A stretch of 64,000 nt of DNA from Bacteroidota bacterium (GCA_023426145.1 JAFABG010000011.1:14189-78188); one strand, 5' to 3'. Positions 41,805-50,978 are shown, numbered from the stretch's first letter. Translations and numbers: made by a program. The notes: generated by a model from the letters alone, not told the origin.

Positions 41805-43091
41805 ATGATAAAACAATATATTCGGCAAGCGTTCTATCAGATACGCACACAGCCTGTGCTTTCTGCAATATCTATATTGGGAACAGCTTTTGCCATATTT
41901 ATGATCATGTTGATAATAATGATGCAGCAGGTGAAGACTGAGCCTTATGCACCGGAATCGAATAGGGACAGAATGCTTTATGTGAAGTGGATGACATTGT
42001 ATGAGAAAGCTGGCTCAATAGATAATTCGAGCAATAGTCCGCTAAGTGTGAAAACTGCTCGAGAATGTATTCGTTCTCTTAAAACTCCCGAAGCAGTAAC
42101 GATTTATACTTCCTTGCATTCTGCAATGCAGGCAAATATTCCCGGGGGCGTGGCTTTTAGTGCTGATGTAAAACAGGCGGATGAGCAATTTTGGAAAGTT
42201 TTTGATTTATCTTTTGTTGATGGAAAACCTTTCGATGAGGCCGCTTCTGAGGCAGGGCTAAAGGTGGCTGTTGTTTCTGAAAATATTGCTAGAGCTCTTT
42301 ATGGAACAGTAAATGTTGTGGGGAAGCAACTAGAATTGGATTATTCTAATTATAGAATTTGTGGGGTAGTAAAAGATGTAAGTACGCTTGCAAGTGAAGC
42401 TTATTCTGAAGTTTGGATACCTTATTATTCGACAGATATAAAAAAAATGTCATGGAATGATAATCTTATGGGGGTGATGAGGGTTGCTATTCTTGCTCGT
42501 AGTAAAGATGATTTCAGCAAGATACGTTCGGAATTTGATGCGAAGTTGAATCAGTATGTCGCTGGATTAGGAAATGTGGCAATTTCCTTTAGAGGACAAC
42601 CTGATACTCAGGAGAAGTTTGTCTATCGTAAATGGGCTAATGTAGAACCGGATATGAAAAGGATACATAATCGTAGACTTCTTGTCTTTGTTTTATTGCT
42701 TCTTATCCCTGCTATTAACCTGAGCTCTATGACGCAAAGCCGATTAAATCAGAGAGTTACTGAAATTGGTGTTCGTCGCTCTTTTGGCTCTACTAAAGGA
42801 AATATTATGTGGCAGATATTTTGTGAGAACTTAATATTGACCCTGGTAGCCGGTTTTATTGGATTGATTTTATGCTTTCTGTTTGTTCTTCTTTTTGGAA
42901 GTACTGTCCTTTCTTCTTCTACACTGATGATGTATAATTCGGCTCCTGTAGTTAATCTTTTAATGTTGATGCATGTATCAACTTTCATATATGCTTTCTT
43001 ATTCTGCCTGATGATGAATTTGTTAAGTTCTGCTTTTCCTGCTTGGAGAGCATTGAAGGTCTCTATCACAAGTGCGCTTAGTAATCGTTAA
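41805..43091 (+). CDS. MacB/FtsX-type ABC permease (first of two)
   Basis: 428 residues with the FtsX/MacB layout: membrane helix 1 (~18-45: VLSAISILGTAFAIFMIMLIIMMQQV), a large periplasmic MacB_PCD domain (~50-280), then three helices (~290-310, 340-375 and 385-410) and the closing ALKVSITSAL. Substrate unknown. It starts 29 bp after the ATPase gene and its sister permease follows 11 bp later. Both are diverged from each other, so the transporter is probably a heterodimer. Confidence 0.88.
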   Translation: MIKQYIRQAFYQIRTQPVLSAISILGTAFAIFMIMLIIMMQQVKTEPYAPESNRDRMLYVKWMTLYEKAGSIDNSSNSPLSVKTARECIRSLKTPEAVTIYTSLHSAMQANIPGGVAFSADVKQADEQFWKVFDLSFVDGKPFDEAASEAGLKVAVVSENIARALYGTVNVVGKQLELDYSNYRICGVVKDVSTLASEAYSEVWIPYYSTDIKKMSWNDNLMGVMRVAILARSKDDFSKIRSEFDAKLNQYVAGLGNVAISFRGQPDTQEKFVYRKWANVEPDMKRIHNRRLLVFVLLLLIPAINLSSMTQSRLNQRVTEIGVRRSFGSTKGNIMWQIFCENLILTLVAGFIGLILCFLFVLLFGSTVLSSSTLMMYNSAPVVNLLMLMHVSTFIYAFLFCLMMNLLSSAFPAWRALKVSITSALSNR

Positions 43092-43102
43092 TAATTAGAG
43101 GA

Positions 43103-44368
43103 ATGAATATGTTACTTTTAAAACAAATATGGAATGAAAGGAAATCTAATGCTTGGCTTTGGGTTGAACTTTTGCTTGTCACTGTTGTGTTGTGGTTTGT
43201 GGTTGATATGTGTTATGTGAGTTTGCGAACTTACTTTCAACCTAAAGGATTTGATATATCTGACACCTATCTGATTAATATAGGTTTGCTACCTTCACAG
43301 CATCCTAATTATAGAGATGAAAAACAGAAGGAAACAACAGGAGGAGAGGACTTGCTGGAAATAGTGAATCGTTTGGAAAAAATGGAAGGGGTGGAAGCGG
43401 TTAGTTTATCCAGTAATTCTTATCCGTATAACGGTTCAAATAGTTATTTTGGTCTATCACTTGATACAATGAATGTCGGAACGCTTAGAAGGGAGATAAC
43501 TCCTGATTTTTTTAAAGTTTTTAGATATGAAGGCTCAAATGGAGAATCTTCTGAGAAACTTGCGTCTCTTTTGAAAGAGGGAAGTTTGATTGTCAGTGAT
43601 AATCTTTTTTTGAATTCTTATGGGATTAAAGGAAAAGATCTGTTGGGAAAGACTTTTTACATAGGTTCAGATACGACTGAAGGATTTGTGGTTGCTGCAG
43701 TGACTAAACCAGTGAGATATAATGATTTTAGCTCTATCTATGATTCACGCTATACCGCTATCTTATTGTCTGAAAAATATGTTGCAGGGTTAGGGGATGT
43801 GCATGCAGCATTTCTTGAACTATGTTTGCGCGTAAAACCCGCTTATAGCGCTGGCTTTACCCAAAGGTTGCGTAAAATGGCTGATAAACAACTTCGTGTT
43901 GGTAATTTGTTCTTGGGAAAGTTTCAATCGATGGAAACAATGAGAAAGAATATTCACATGGATGACATGAATGAGTTGCGTAATCAGATGTGGGCAATAG
44001 GTTTCTTATTATTCAATATTTTTTTAGGCTTGCTTGGAACGTTTTGGTTTCGTACCCAACATCGTCGTTCTGAAATGGCATTGCACCTAACCTGCGGCAG
44101 TACAAAAAGACAGGTCTTTAATCGTTTGATTCTTGAGGGAATGTTGTTATTGATTACTGCAATGTTCGTTGGTGTCATTCTATCACTTAATATTGCTTAT
44201 ATGGGATATTTGAATCAAATGGATGGCAAAATGTTGAGTTTGGGGCGTTTTCTTATAACTATGTTTATCACTTTTATTTTAATGTCAATAACTATTTTGA
44301 TTGGTATAAGTTTCCCTGCTCGACAAGCTATGAAGATTCAACCGGCTGAAGCATTGCATGAAGAATAA
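43103..44368 (+). CDS. MacB/FtsX-type ABC permease (second of two)
   Basis: 421 residues: helix 1 (~16-40), a periplasmic MacB_PCD-like domain with YLINIGLLPSQHPNY and LEKMEGVEAVSLSSNSYPYNGSN, and three C-terminal helices, with the FtsX signature FRTQHRRSEMALHLTCGSTKRQVFNRLILEGMLLLITAM and the ending ISFPARQAMKIQPAEALHEE. The PAEALHEE terminus is typical of MacB/YbjZ-like permeases. The gene overlaps or abuts the channel gene downstream. Confidence 0.88.
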   Translation: MNMLLLKQIWNERKSNAWLWVELLLVTVVLWFVVDMCYVSLRTYFQPKGFDISDTYLINIGLLPSQHPNYRDEKQKETTGGEDLLEIVNRLEKMEGVEAVSLSSNSYPYNGSNSYFGLSLDTMNVGTLRREITPDFFKVFRYEGSNGESSEKLASLLKEGSLIVSDNLFLNSYGIKGKDLLGKTFYIGSDTTEGFVVAAVTKPVRYNDFSSIYDSRYTAILLSEKYVAGLGDVHAAFLELCLRVKPAYSAGFTQRLRKMADKQLRVGNLFLGKFQSMETMRKNIHMDDMNELRNQMWAIGFLLFNIFLGLLGTFWFRTQHRRSEMALHLTCGSTKRQVFNRLILEGMLLLITAMFVGVILSLNIAYMGYLNQMDGKMLSLGRFLITMFITFILMSITILIGISFPARQAMKIQPAEALHEE

Positions 44369-44384
44369 TAGAAATAATATTTTT

Positions 44385-45854
44385 ATGAGAAAGATAGGAT
44401 TCTTCTTTTTTTTAGTGTTCGCAGTGATTTTGAATGCGCAAAATGAACGCAAGGTAACTCTTCCGGAAGCTATTGCTTTGGCCAGAACACAATCTGTTGA
44501 TGCCGCTGTGGCTCTTAATGAGCTTAAAACAGCTTATTGGGAATATCGTACTTTTAAAGCAAATTTATTGCCGGAGGTTAGTTTCAGAGGTACATTACCC
44601 AGTTATAAAAAATCGTATAATGCATATCAACAATCAGATGGGTCATACACGTATGTTCGTAATAACACTTTGGGACTTTCTGGTGAGATGTCTATTGATC
44701 AGAATTTGTGGTTGACAGGAGGAAAATTGTCCTTAACATCTTCTATGGATTTTATAAAACAATTGGGTGCTGGAGGCGAAAAGCAATTTATGTCTGTTCC
44801 GATAAGCCTTGAATTTACACAGCCCGTTTTTGGAGTAAATACACTTAAGTGGAATCGGCGTATTGAGCCTGTTCGTTATGCTGAAGCTAAGGCTTCTTTT
44901 ATCACAGCAACAGAAGAAGTTACGTTGAAAACGATCACTTATTTCTTTGAGCTATTGCTCGCAAAGGAAGCATTAGGCACTGCGCAGCAAAATTGTGAAA
45001 ATGCTGATCATTTGTATGAAGTGGCGGGAGCTAAGCGTAAGATGGGACAGATCTCTGAAAATGAGTTGTTGCAATTGAAACTTGCTTCTTTAAAAGCGAA
45101 GGCTTCATTGACAGATGCTGAAAGTAATGTGAATGCAAAAATGTTTCAATTAAGAGCTTTCCTGGGTTTAACCGAAAATGAATCCTTGATTCCGATGATT
45201 CCAGATTCGGTACCTAATACACGTATAGAGTATGACGATGTTTTGGCTAAATCTTTGGGACGTAATTCATTTGCACAGAATATACGGCGCAGGCAGTTGG
45301 AGGCGGATTATGAAGTTGCTACTGCTAAAGGAAATTTGCGTAATATTGATCTTTTTGCAAGTGTGGGTTATACAGGATGGAATACCACTTTTTCGTCTGC
45401 TTATAGGGGACTACTTGATAATAATATTGTGGAAGTAGGGGTGAAAATTCCTATTCTTGATTGGGGAAAAAGACGTGGAAAGGTAAAAGTAGCACAAAGT
45501 AACCGTGAAGTCGTTGAGTCGAAAATTCGTCAGGAACAAATCAAATTCAATCAAAATATATTTTTGTTAGTTGAGCATTTTAATAATCAGTCCGCCCAAC
45601 TTAATATTGCTGAGGAAGCTGACAAGATCGCTCAGCAGCGTTATAAAACTAGCATTGAAACTTTCTTAATCGGTAAGATTAATACACTTGATTTGAATGA
45701 TGCTCAAACTTCTAAAGATGATGCTCGACAAAAACATATCTCTGAGTTATACTATTATTGGTATTATTTTTACCAAATAAGGAGCCTAACATTATGGGAT
45801 TTTCAGCGTAATGAGGAATTAGGAGCTGATTTTGAAGAAGTTGTGCATAGATAG
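44385..45854 (+). CDS. TolC-family outer membrane efflux channel
   Basis: The product is 489 residues from ATG 44385 (MRKIGFFFFLVFAVILNAQ, a clean signal peptide). An in-frame ATG at 44358 inside the permease gene would add nine residues and is less likely. The outer-membrane efflux repeat structure is visible twice: KVTLPEAIALARTQSVDAAVALNELKTAYWEYR and, near 300-460, the long helical segments ...QSNREVVESKIRQEQIKFNQNIFLLVEHFNNQSAQL and QQRYKTSIETFLIGKINTLDLNDAQTSKDDARQKHISELYYYWYYFYQIRSLTLWDF. It completes the tripartite exporter. Confidence 0.9.
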   Translation: MRKIGFFFFLVFAVILNAQNERKVTLPEAIALARTQSVDAAVALNELKTAYWEYRTFKANLLPEVSFRGTLPSYKKSYNAYQQSDGSYTYVRNNTLGLSGEMSIDQNLWLTGGKLSLTSSMDFIKQLGAGGEKQFMSVPISLEFTQPVFGVNTLKWNRRIEPVRYAEAKASFITATEEVTLKTITYFFELLLAKEALGTAQQNCENADHLYEVAGAKRKMGQISENELLQLKLASLKAKASLTDAESNVNAKMFQLRAFLGLTENESLIPMIPDSVPNTRIEYDDVLAKSLGRNSFAQNIRRRQLEADYEVATAKGNLRNIDLFASVGYTGWNTTFSSAYRGLLDNNIVEVGVKIPILDWGKRRGKVKVAQSNREVVESKIRQEQIKFNQNIFLLVEHFNNQSAQLNIAEEADKIAQQRYKTSIETFLIGKINTLDLNDAQTSKDDARQKHISELYYYWYYFYQIRSLTLWDFQRNEELGADFEEVVHR

Positions 45855-45917
45855 GAGGTTATTATTATATATTTTAGTATTTTTGTTTACTGAGACCTAT
45901 TTAATATAAAATATTTT

Positions 45918-47276
45918 ATGATTTTAATAGTTGACGATGATTCTGTAGTACGTTCTTCTCTTTGTTTTATGCTAAAAAGGGCGGGCTATGAACCAGAGGC
46001 TGTTGCTTCTCCTAGTGAGGCTATAGAGGTAGTACGAACTATCTCGCCCGATTTAGTGTTGATGGATATGAACTTTTCTTTAAGCACAACAGGTGAAGAG
46101 GGGCTAACCTTACTTAAGCAAGTGAAGCTTTTTCAACCGGATGTTCCTGTAATTCTTATAACTGCATGGGGGAGTATTCAATTGGCTGTGATGGGAATGA
46201 AGGCAGGAGCTTTTGATTTTGTTACTAAACCATGGAATAATGCAACTTTACTGCAACGTATTGAGACGGCATTGGAGTTGAGTGCTATCCCTAAAGAAAA
46301 AGAGGGTGAAGATCATCTTTCAGATACATTGATAAGGGGAAATATAATTGGCCGTTCGCTTGCTTTGAATAATGTTTTAACGATTGTGGGGAGAATAGCT
46401 CCGACTAATGCTTCTGTACTTATTACTGGAGAAAGCGGTACTGGGAAGGAATTAATAGCTGAGGCTGTGCATCTGAATAGCCAACGTTCCAAACAAGCTT
46501 TTGTTAAAGTTAATTTGGGAGGTATCTCTCAGAGTTTATTTGAGAGTGAAATGTTTGGTCATAAAAAGGGAGCTTTTACGGATGCTTCTTCTGATCGGAC
46601 AGGGCGTTTTGAGATGGCAGCGAAAGGAACTATTTTTCTCGATGAGATTGGAGACCTAGATCAGTCATGTCAAGTGAAATTGCTGCGTGTACTTCAAGAT
46701 CAAACATTTGAAGTTTTAGGTGATAGTCGACCTAGGAAAGCGGATGTCAGAGTTATTAGTGCTACGAATGCGGATTTGCGCAAGATGGTTAGTGAACATG
46801 AGTTTCGTGAAGACCTTTTTTATCGAATTAATCTGATTACGATTCATCTGCCGGCTTTACGTGAAAGGCGAGAAGATATTCCGTTATTGGTTCGTTATTT
46901 TGCTAACAAACAGGCTGTTGAAAACAGGTTGCCGTCAGTAGAAATAACGTCTGATGCAATTCAGTTTCTTACTCGTTTACCTTATCCGGGCAATATTCGT
47001 GAATTAAAGAATTTAGTAGAACGAACAATCCTGTTAAGTGGTAAGGAGGTTTTGGATGCCGCTGATTTTGAAAGTCAATATCACAGACCTGATGAACGCC
47101 ATTCTCAATCGGCTTCATTTGTTGGGATGACTCTGGATGAAATTGAACGAAAAACGATTCTTGAAACGTTGGAACGGTATCATAATAATCTTAGCCAGGT
47201 AGCTATTGCGTTGGGGATTAGTCGCGCTGCCTTATATCGGCGATTGGAAAAGTATGGCATTAGCGTAAATAATTAG
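45918..47276 (+). CDS. NtrC-type sigma-54-dependent response regulator
   Basis: 452 residues: receiver domain with phospho-acceptor D50 (DLVLMDMNFS) and K104 (FVTKPWNN), AAA+ domain with Walker A GESGTGKE (171-178), the sigma-54 contact loop GAFTDA (218-223, a G-to-D variant of GAFTGA), Walker B GTIFLDEIGDLD, and arginine fingers, then a C-terminal Fis helix-turn-helix (~410-450: LSQVAIALGISRAALYRRLEKYGI). It probably binds the GTGTCCG palindrome and drives the operon's sigma-54-like promoter. The sensor kinase gene follows 10 bp later. Confidence 0.93.
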   Translation: MILIVDDDSVVRSSLCFMLKRAGYEPEAVASPSEAIEVVRTISPDLVLMDMNFSLSTTGEEGLTLLKQVKLFQPDVPVILITAWGSIQLAVMGMKAGAFDFVTKPWNNATLLQRIETALELSAIPKEKEGEDHLSDTLIRGNIIGRSLALNNVLTIVGRIAPTNASVLITGESGTGKELIAEAVHLNSQRSKQAFVKVNLGGISQSLFESEMFGHKKGAFTDASSDRTGRFEMAAKGTIFLDEIGDLDQSCQVKLLRVLQDQTFEVLGDSRPRKADVRVISATNADLRKMVSEHEFREDLFYRINLITIHLPALRERREDIPLLVRYFANKQAVENRLPSVEITSDAIQFLTRLPYPGNIRELKNLVERTILLSGKEVLDAADFESQYHRPDERHSQSASFVGMTLDEIERKTILETLERYHNNLSQVAIALGISRAALYRRLEKYGISVNN

Positions 47277-47286
47277 CATTATTAGT

Positions 47287-48582
47287 ATGAAATTAAAGAG
47301 GTTGTTCGGTTTTTTTTCAATTGCATTATTGCTTGTTCTATCTGCACTAACGTATCTTGGAGCTCGTTCTACTCCTTGGCTTTTTTATACGATTGAAGGA
47401 ATTATCTTTATTGCATTTCTCTTTCTTATTCTATTTTATCGCAAAATAGTGAAACCTCTTCATACTATTGGTACTGGTATGGAACTCTTGAAAGAACAGG
47501 ATTTTAGCAGCCGACTCAGTCCTGTTGGTGAATCTGAAGCCGATCGTGTAGTAAGTATCTTCAATCGTATGATGGAAGAACTCAAAAATGAGCGTCTGCG
47601 TTTGCGAGAACAAAATCATTTTCTTGATCTTCTAATTCATGCTTCTCCAATGGGGGTGATTATTTGTACGTTTGATGAGGAAATATCTCAATTAAATCCA
47701 ATGGCATTACAGATTCTGGGTATTGATAAAGAAAGTGCATTGGGGCGAAAATTGATTCAATTGGACTCCATTTTGGCTAAAGAATTAGCTGCAATCCCTA
47801 AAAATGGAACAATTACTGTGCGATTGAATGATGCCAATATATATAAATGTACACGTTCTTCTTTTATTGATAGAGGTTTCCCTCATCCGTTCTTTTTATT
47901 AGAACGCCTTACAGATGAAGTGATAAAGGCTGAAAAGAAAGCATATGAAAAGGTGATTCGTATGATTGCTCATGAAGTTAATAACACTACTGCCGGAATT
48001 ACTTCGGTGCTTGATACAGTGGCGCAGACGCTTTCCGGAGAGGATGATAAAACAGAAATATGTGAACTCATGCAAGTTTGCAGTGAACGTTGTTTTTCCA
48101 TGAGTCGTTTTATAACACGCTTTGCTGATGTAGTAAAGATTCCTGAACCGAATGTTTCATGGGTTAATCTGAATGAACTGGTAGAATCTTGCAAGCATTT
48201 TATGGAAGGCTTTTGTAGCAGCCGTAACATTTTGATTAAACTTGAATGTGTTAACTTCCCATTATTAAAATTAGATGCTATTTTGTTTGAACAAGTTATA
48301 TTGAATATTATTAAGAATTCAGCAGAGAGCATTGGCGATACAGGGGAGATCGTTATTAGCACTATACCTCCTTGCACTTTAGAAATTAGTGATACCGGTA
48401 AGGGAATACCTCAGGAATTGGAAACAAAACTTTTCACTCCGTTTTTTTCTACTAAACCAGATGGGCAAGGGATTGGATTGCTATGTATCCGTGAGATACT
48501 AAATAGTCATTCCTGTACTTTTTCTTTGCGTACTTATGAGGATGGCTTAACTCGCTTTCGCATCACTTTCCCGTCTGTATAG
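47287..48582 (+). CDS. Sensor histidine kinase (HAMP, PAS)
   Basis: 431 residues: two membrane helices (~7-25 and ~33-52) with almost no periplasmic loop, a HAMP-like linker (RKIVKPLHTIGTGMELLKEQDFSSRLSPVGESEADRVVSIFNRMM), a PAS-like segment (~110-200: LLIHASPMGVIICTFDEEISQLNPMALQILGIDKES), HisKA with H229 in MIAHEVNNTTAGI, and HATPase (NIIKNSAESIGDTGEIVIS, DTGKGIPQ, GQGIGL). It is the cognate kinase of the NtrC-type regulator. The near absence of a sensor domain outside the membrane suggests detection of a membrane or intracellular signal. Confidence 0.92.
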   Translation: MKLKRLFGFFSIALLLVLSALTYLGARSTPWLFYTIEGIIFIAFLFLILFYRKIVKPLHTIGTGMELLKEQDFSSRLSPVGESEADRVVSIFNRMMEELKNERLRLREQNHFLDLLIHASPMGVIICTFDEEISQLNPMALQILGIDKESALGRKLIQLDSILAKELAAIPKNGTITVRLNDANIYKCTRSSFIDRGFPHPFFLLERLTDEVIKAEKKAYEKVIRMIAHEVNNTTAGITSVLDTVAQTLSGEDDKTEICELMQVCSERCFSMSRFITRFADVVKIPEPNVSWVNLNELVESCKHFMEGFCSSRNILIKLECVNFPLLKLDAILFEQVILNIIKNSAESIGDTGEIVISTIPPCTLEISDTGKGIPQELETKLFTPFFSTKPDGQGIGLLCIREILNSHSCTFSLRTYEDGLTRFRITFPSV

Positions 48583-48674
48583 TTTTTAAGTATAAGTGTT
48601 TATTTTCTAGGAGAAATATTTCTTTCAGCTTTCCTATTATGACGTCTCTAATTAAATCAATAAGTTTTATCCTT

Positions 48675-49199
48675 TTAGAATAAGAATCCGATTTTTATTG
48701 CAATACAATTGTGGCTTAGTTTCTCTATGAATTCAGCTGTATATAACGATTGTTTTTGTGTTTTGAGGCGTTCAAACTCCTGCAATTCATACCCTAAAGC
48801 TAAGAATAGCTTCTTATCCTTAGGAATGGCATATTCTATTCCAAAAGTTGGATTCAAGAAAAAACCTCCGTTTGCATTCTTAGCCGGTGCAAAGCTATAA
48901 CCAATGCCACATTCCATATAAGGAGTGAATCTTTTGGGTTTTGTGATTTTGTATTTCACATCTGCAAATAGTGGGATTAATGTTTTCTCATAGATGGACA
49001 TCCCCGTTCCCATACCTGTTAATAATCGACTGTTGATGGCATAGTAAACGACGATTTGCCATGTCAAAGGGGATGTAGAAGGCTGGTTCATGTCGATCCC
49101 TGTGCCTATGCTTGTTGCAAACGTGAGGGGCTTTGTTTGTTGTGCTGTGGCAATGCTAACAACACTACACGTAATAATGAGCAGGATAATCTTTTTCAT
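48675..49199 (-). CDS. Small outer membrane beta-barrel-like protein, unknown function
   Basis: 174 residues with a signal peptide (~1-19, ending IATAQ). The body is predicted beta-rich with alternating hydrophobic patterns: YYAINSRLLTGMGTGMSIYEKTLIPLFADVKYKITKPKRFTPYMECGIGYSFAPAKNANGGFFLNPTFGIEYAIPKDKKLFLALGYEL. This suits an eight-stranded OmpW/OprF-like barrel with C-terminal aromatic residue (FLF). No known family is certain. It overlaps the upstream lipoprotein gene by 4 bp, so both are co-transcribed from the operator-carrying promoter region. Confidence 0.7.
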   Translation of the reverse strand: MKKIILLIITCSVVSIATAQQTKPLTFATSIGTGIDMNQPSTSPLTWQIVVYYAINSRLLTGMGTGMSIYEKTLIPLFADVKYKITKPKRFTPYMECGIGYSFAPAKNANGGFFLNPTFGIEYAIPKDKKLFLALGYELQEFERLKTQKQSLYTAEFIEKLSHNCIAIKIGFLF

Positions 49200-49918
49200 T
49201 GGATAGTTACATTTATTCGTTTTACAATGTGTAAAGCTGTTGTCAGTTTGGAGATGTCTGTATCGATTCCTCCTGAACTTCCATCAGGGCTGCTATGGCC
49301 AATCAATTTTGCTTCAAACGTTTTTGCTCCAGAAGATAAGTCGACTTTTGCAGCATATACTATAGCTGGTTGTCCGCTGCCCTCCTTACCTCCCGAATAG
49401 TTGGTTTCTCCTTCCTTAGCTGATTTGGGGAAATAGTCGTTGAAATCTGTAGAATGGTTAATCTCTACTTTAACTATGAATTCTTTTAAAGTCCTTTCCG
49501 GGCTTAGTTTGACGTCAAAGCTTCCATGTGGGGTTGCTCCTGAAATACCGTCTGTTAAAGGCTCTTTTTTAGTGGGCAAATAGAGTCCATCATCGTATTT
49601 CACTCCACGGGAATAGCACCAATGAGGTAGGGCCTCTTTTCGCCGGTTTCCTCCTGATGATTGCCAAGATTGAGTGGCTATTTTATGACTAACGTAGACT
49701 GTAGAAAGATATTTTCCTTGTGTATCTTCCAACCAAATCGCAATCTGTGGTGGGTTTTTCTTGTTGATGCCTAAGAATAATGGAAAATCATGTAGCCATT
49801 CTTCTCCTTGTTCAATGCGTACTTTCACGTCGCCTTTCTCATATTCGATTAGTTCCTTCTGGCAGGAACAAAGGCTGATTAGCCATAAATACATAATTGT
49901 AAATCCCATTTTCTTCAT
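49196..49918 (-). CDS. DUF2271-like lipoprotein
   Basis: 240 residues with a lipoprotein signal (LCSC, Cys19). The body matches the DUF2271 pattern: PQIAIWLEDTQGKYLSTVYVSHKIATQSWQ, GRRKEALPHWCYSRG, DGISGATPHGSFDVKL and EINHSTDFNDYFPKSA. DUF2271 proteins are extracytoplasmic and often next to flavin/FMN-binding domain or thiamine-lipoprotein systems; their role is not known. A TetR-type operator copy (49950-49967) lies upstream of its start. The next gene overlaps by 4 bp. Confidence 0.8.
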   Translation of the reverse strand: MKKMGFTIMYLWLISLCSCQKELIEYEKGDVKVRIEQGEEWLHDFPLFLGINKKNPPQIAIWLEDTQGKYLSTVYVSHKIATQSWQSSGGNRRKEALPHWCYSRGVKYDDGLYLPTKKEPLTDGISGATPHGSFDVKLSPERTLKEFIVKVEINHSTDFNDYFPKSAKEGETNYSGGKEGSGQPAIVYAAKVDLSSGAKTFEAKLIGHSSPDGSSGGIDTDISKLTTALHIVKRINVTIQ

Positions 49919-49949
49919 TTTCGTTCTAATTAATTGTTATAATGTTAAG

Positions 49950-49967
49950 TGTTACTGATCGGGAACA
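49950..49967. promoter_or_regulatory. TetR-type operator copy in front of the DUF2271/porin operon
   Basis: TGTTACTGATCGGGAACA is a near-perfect 18-bp palindrome. It shares the pattern TGTTACTnnTCGG(G/A)AACA with two copies in front of the tetR gene. It lies 31 bp upstream of the DUF2271 start. Confidence 0.65.
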
Positions 49968-50039
49968 TCATGGGTGAAAAAAAGATTTGGCAATGCTGTT
50001 TTAATCTTCTAATGATAGGAATGGGAGGAGGTGATAGCC

Positions 50040-50657
50040 TTATTCGGGGTGTTTTTGAAATGTTTTATTGATGAGGTTTTCAATTCCTTCATTTATTTGG
50101 TCCCATCCAGCGTTTTCATTTAGGGGAATGCCATTATATACCGGACAAAAATCTTCCAACATCACTAGATAAGTAATAGATGCGGTTAAAAGGGTTGCCA
50201 TCACTGCGATCTCTTGTTGGGGATGCCCGGATAGTTCACTTACTTTTGTAACGAGGTCAACTCCTATTTTTTCTCGCTGTTCTCTAAGTTTTACGATCAT
50301 ATCATTATTGGATGATAGTTCCCAGCGGTAGAGTCTTTTTAAAGTCGGATTATTTCGGAGTTGTTCAATCTGCCCTTGAAAGATTTTTTTTATAAATGAA
50401 GGTAGTTTTTCGCGATTCGGACATTCTAATGGGAAGTTGAGCCAGAAATCATGTTGGCGTATATAGGCAGCCATGAGTCCCTCTACCGAGCCGAAGTAAC
50501 GATATATTAGTATTTTTGAAACGCTTGCTTGAGTGGCTATGGCGTTAATGCCAATTTTCTCAAACCCACCTTCGGCGATCATCTTTCCTATTGTATCTAA
50601 TAGTCGCTTTTCAGTGGCTTCACGATCTCTTTCTCCTGCTATACTTTTTCCTTTCAT
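50040..50657 (-). CDS. TetR/AcrR-family transcriptional repressor
   Basis: 205 residues from the ATG at 50657 (MKGKSIAGERDREATEKRLLDTIGKM). An upstream in-frame ATG at 50744 is rejected because the -7 element lies at 50683-50690 and would be inside the gene. The TetR HTH is at ~15-60 (IGKMIAEGGFEKIGINAIATQASVSKILIYRYFGSVEGLMAAYIRQ), and the C-terminal ligand domain follows. The gene is flanked by two operator copies that overlap its promoter, which fits autorepression. Confidence 0.88.
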   Translation of the reverse strand: MKGKSIAGERDREATEKRLLDTIGKMIAEGGFEKIGINAIATQASVSKILIYRYFGSVEGLMAAYIRQHDFWLNFPLECPNREKLPSFIKKIFQGQIEQLRNNPTLKRLYRWELSSNNDMIVKLREQREKIGVDLVTKVSELSGHPQQEIAVMATLLTASITYLVMLEDFCPVYNGIPLNENAGWDQINEGIENLINKTFQKHPE

Positions 50658-50666
50658 TTGACCTAA

Positions 50667-50708
50667 TGTTACTATTCGGGAACAAATATATGTTACTTGT
50701 CGGAAACA
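50667..50708 (-). promoter_or_regulatory. tetR promoter between two operator copies
   Basis: Operator B TGTTACTATTCGGGAACA (50667-50684) and operator C TGTTACTTGTCGGAAACA (50691-50708) flank the minus-strand -7 element TATATTTG (plus strand 50683-50690) with 24 bp between their starts. A repressor dimer on each would block the promoter. Confidence 0.7.
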
Positions 50709-50781
50709 TGCAAGTAATTGCTTGTTTTTTTTTGAGAGAATCAAACTTATGCTAATGAAAGCTATTGTTTAAGGATCAGTA

Positions 50782-50932
50782 ATGCGGAATTTGTGGCACG
50801 GTTGTCACAAGCTAAGTCAGGGTTGTAAATATTGCTATGTTTATCGGGGTGATAGCAAGTAAGAGGTGGATAGTTCAGTGATTGCACGAACGAAGACTTT
50901 TGATTTACCTCTATCTTTGCTTTGTATTAATA
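50782..50932 (+). pseudogene. 5' fragment of a DUF5131 (phage Gp37/Gp68-like) radical-SAM-type gene
   Basis: Translation from ATG 50782 gives MRNLWHGCHKLSQGCKYCYVYRGDSK, then TAA, then EVDSSVIARTKTFDLPLS in the same frame. This matches the N-terminus of DUF5131 family proteins, with CxxxxxxCxxC cysteines. An in-frame stop and the lack of the remaining ~200 residues mark it as decayed. It ends against the tRNA-Lys terminator. Confidence 0.65.
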
Positions 50933-50944
50933 TAGAATAAGAAA

Positions 50945-50973
50945 AAAAGCTTAGAGGTTATCTCTAAGCTTTT
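50945..50973 (-). terminator. Terminator of tRNA-Lys
   Basis: On the minus strand a perfect 11-bp stem (AAAGCTTAGAG with CTCTAAGCTTT) is followed by a T run, starting 6 bp beyond the tRNA 3' end. Typical rho-independent structure. Confidence 0.85.
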
Positions 50974-50978
50974 ATCTG

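Noticed and set aside
50658..50744. Longer TetR protein starting at 50744
   Set aside because: The -7 element and both operators lie inside this extension, so the start at 50657 is preferred.
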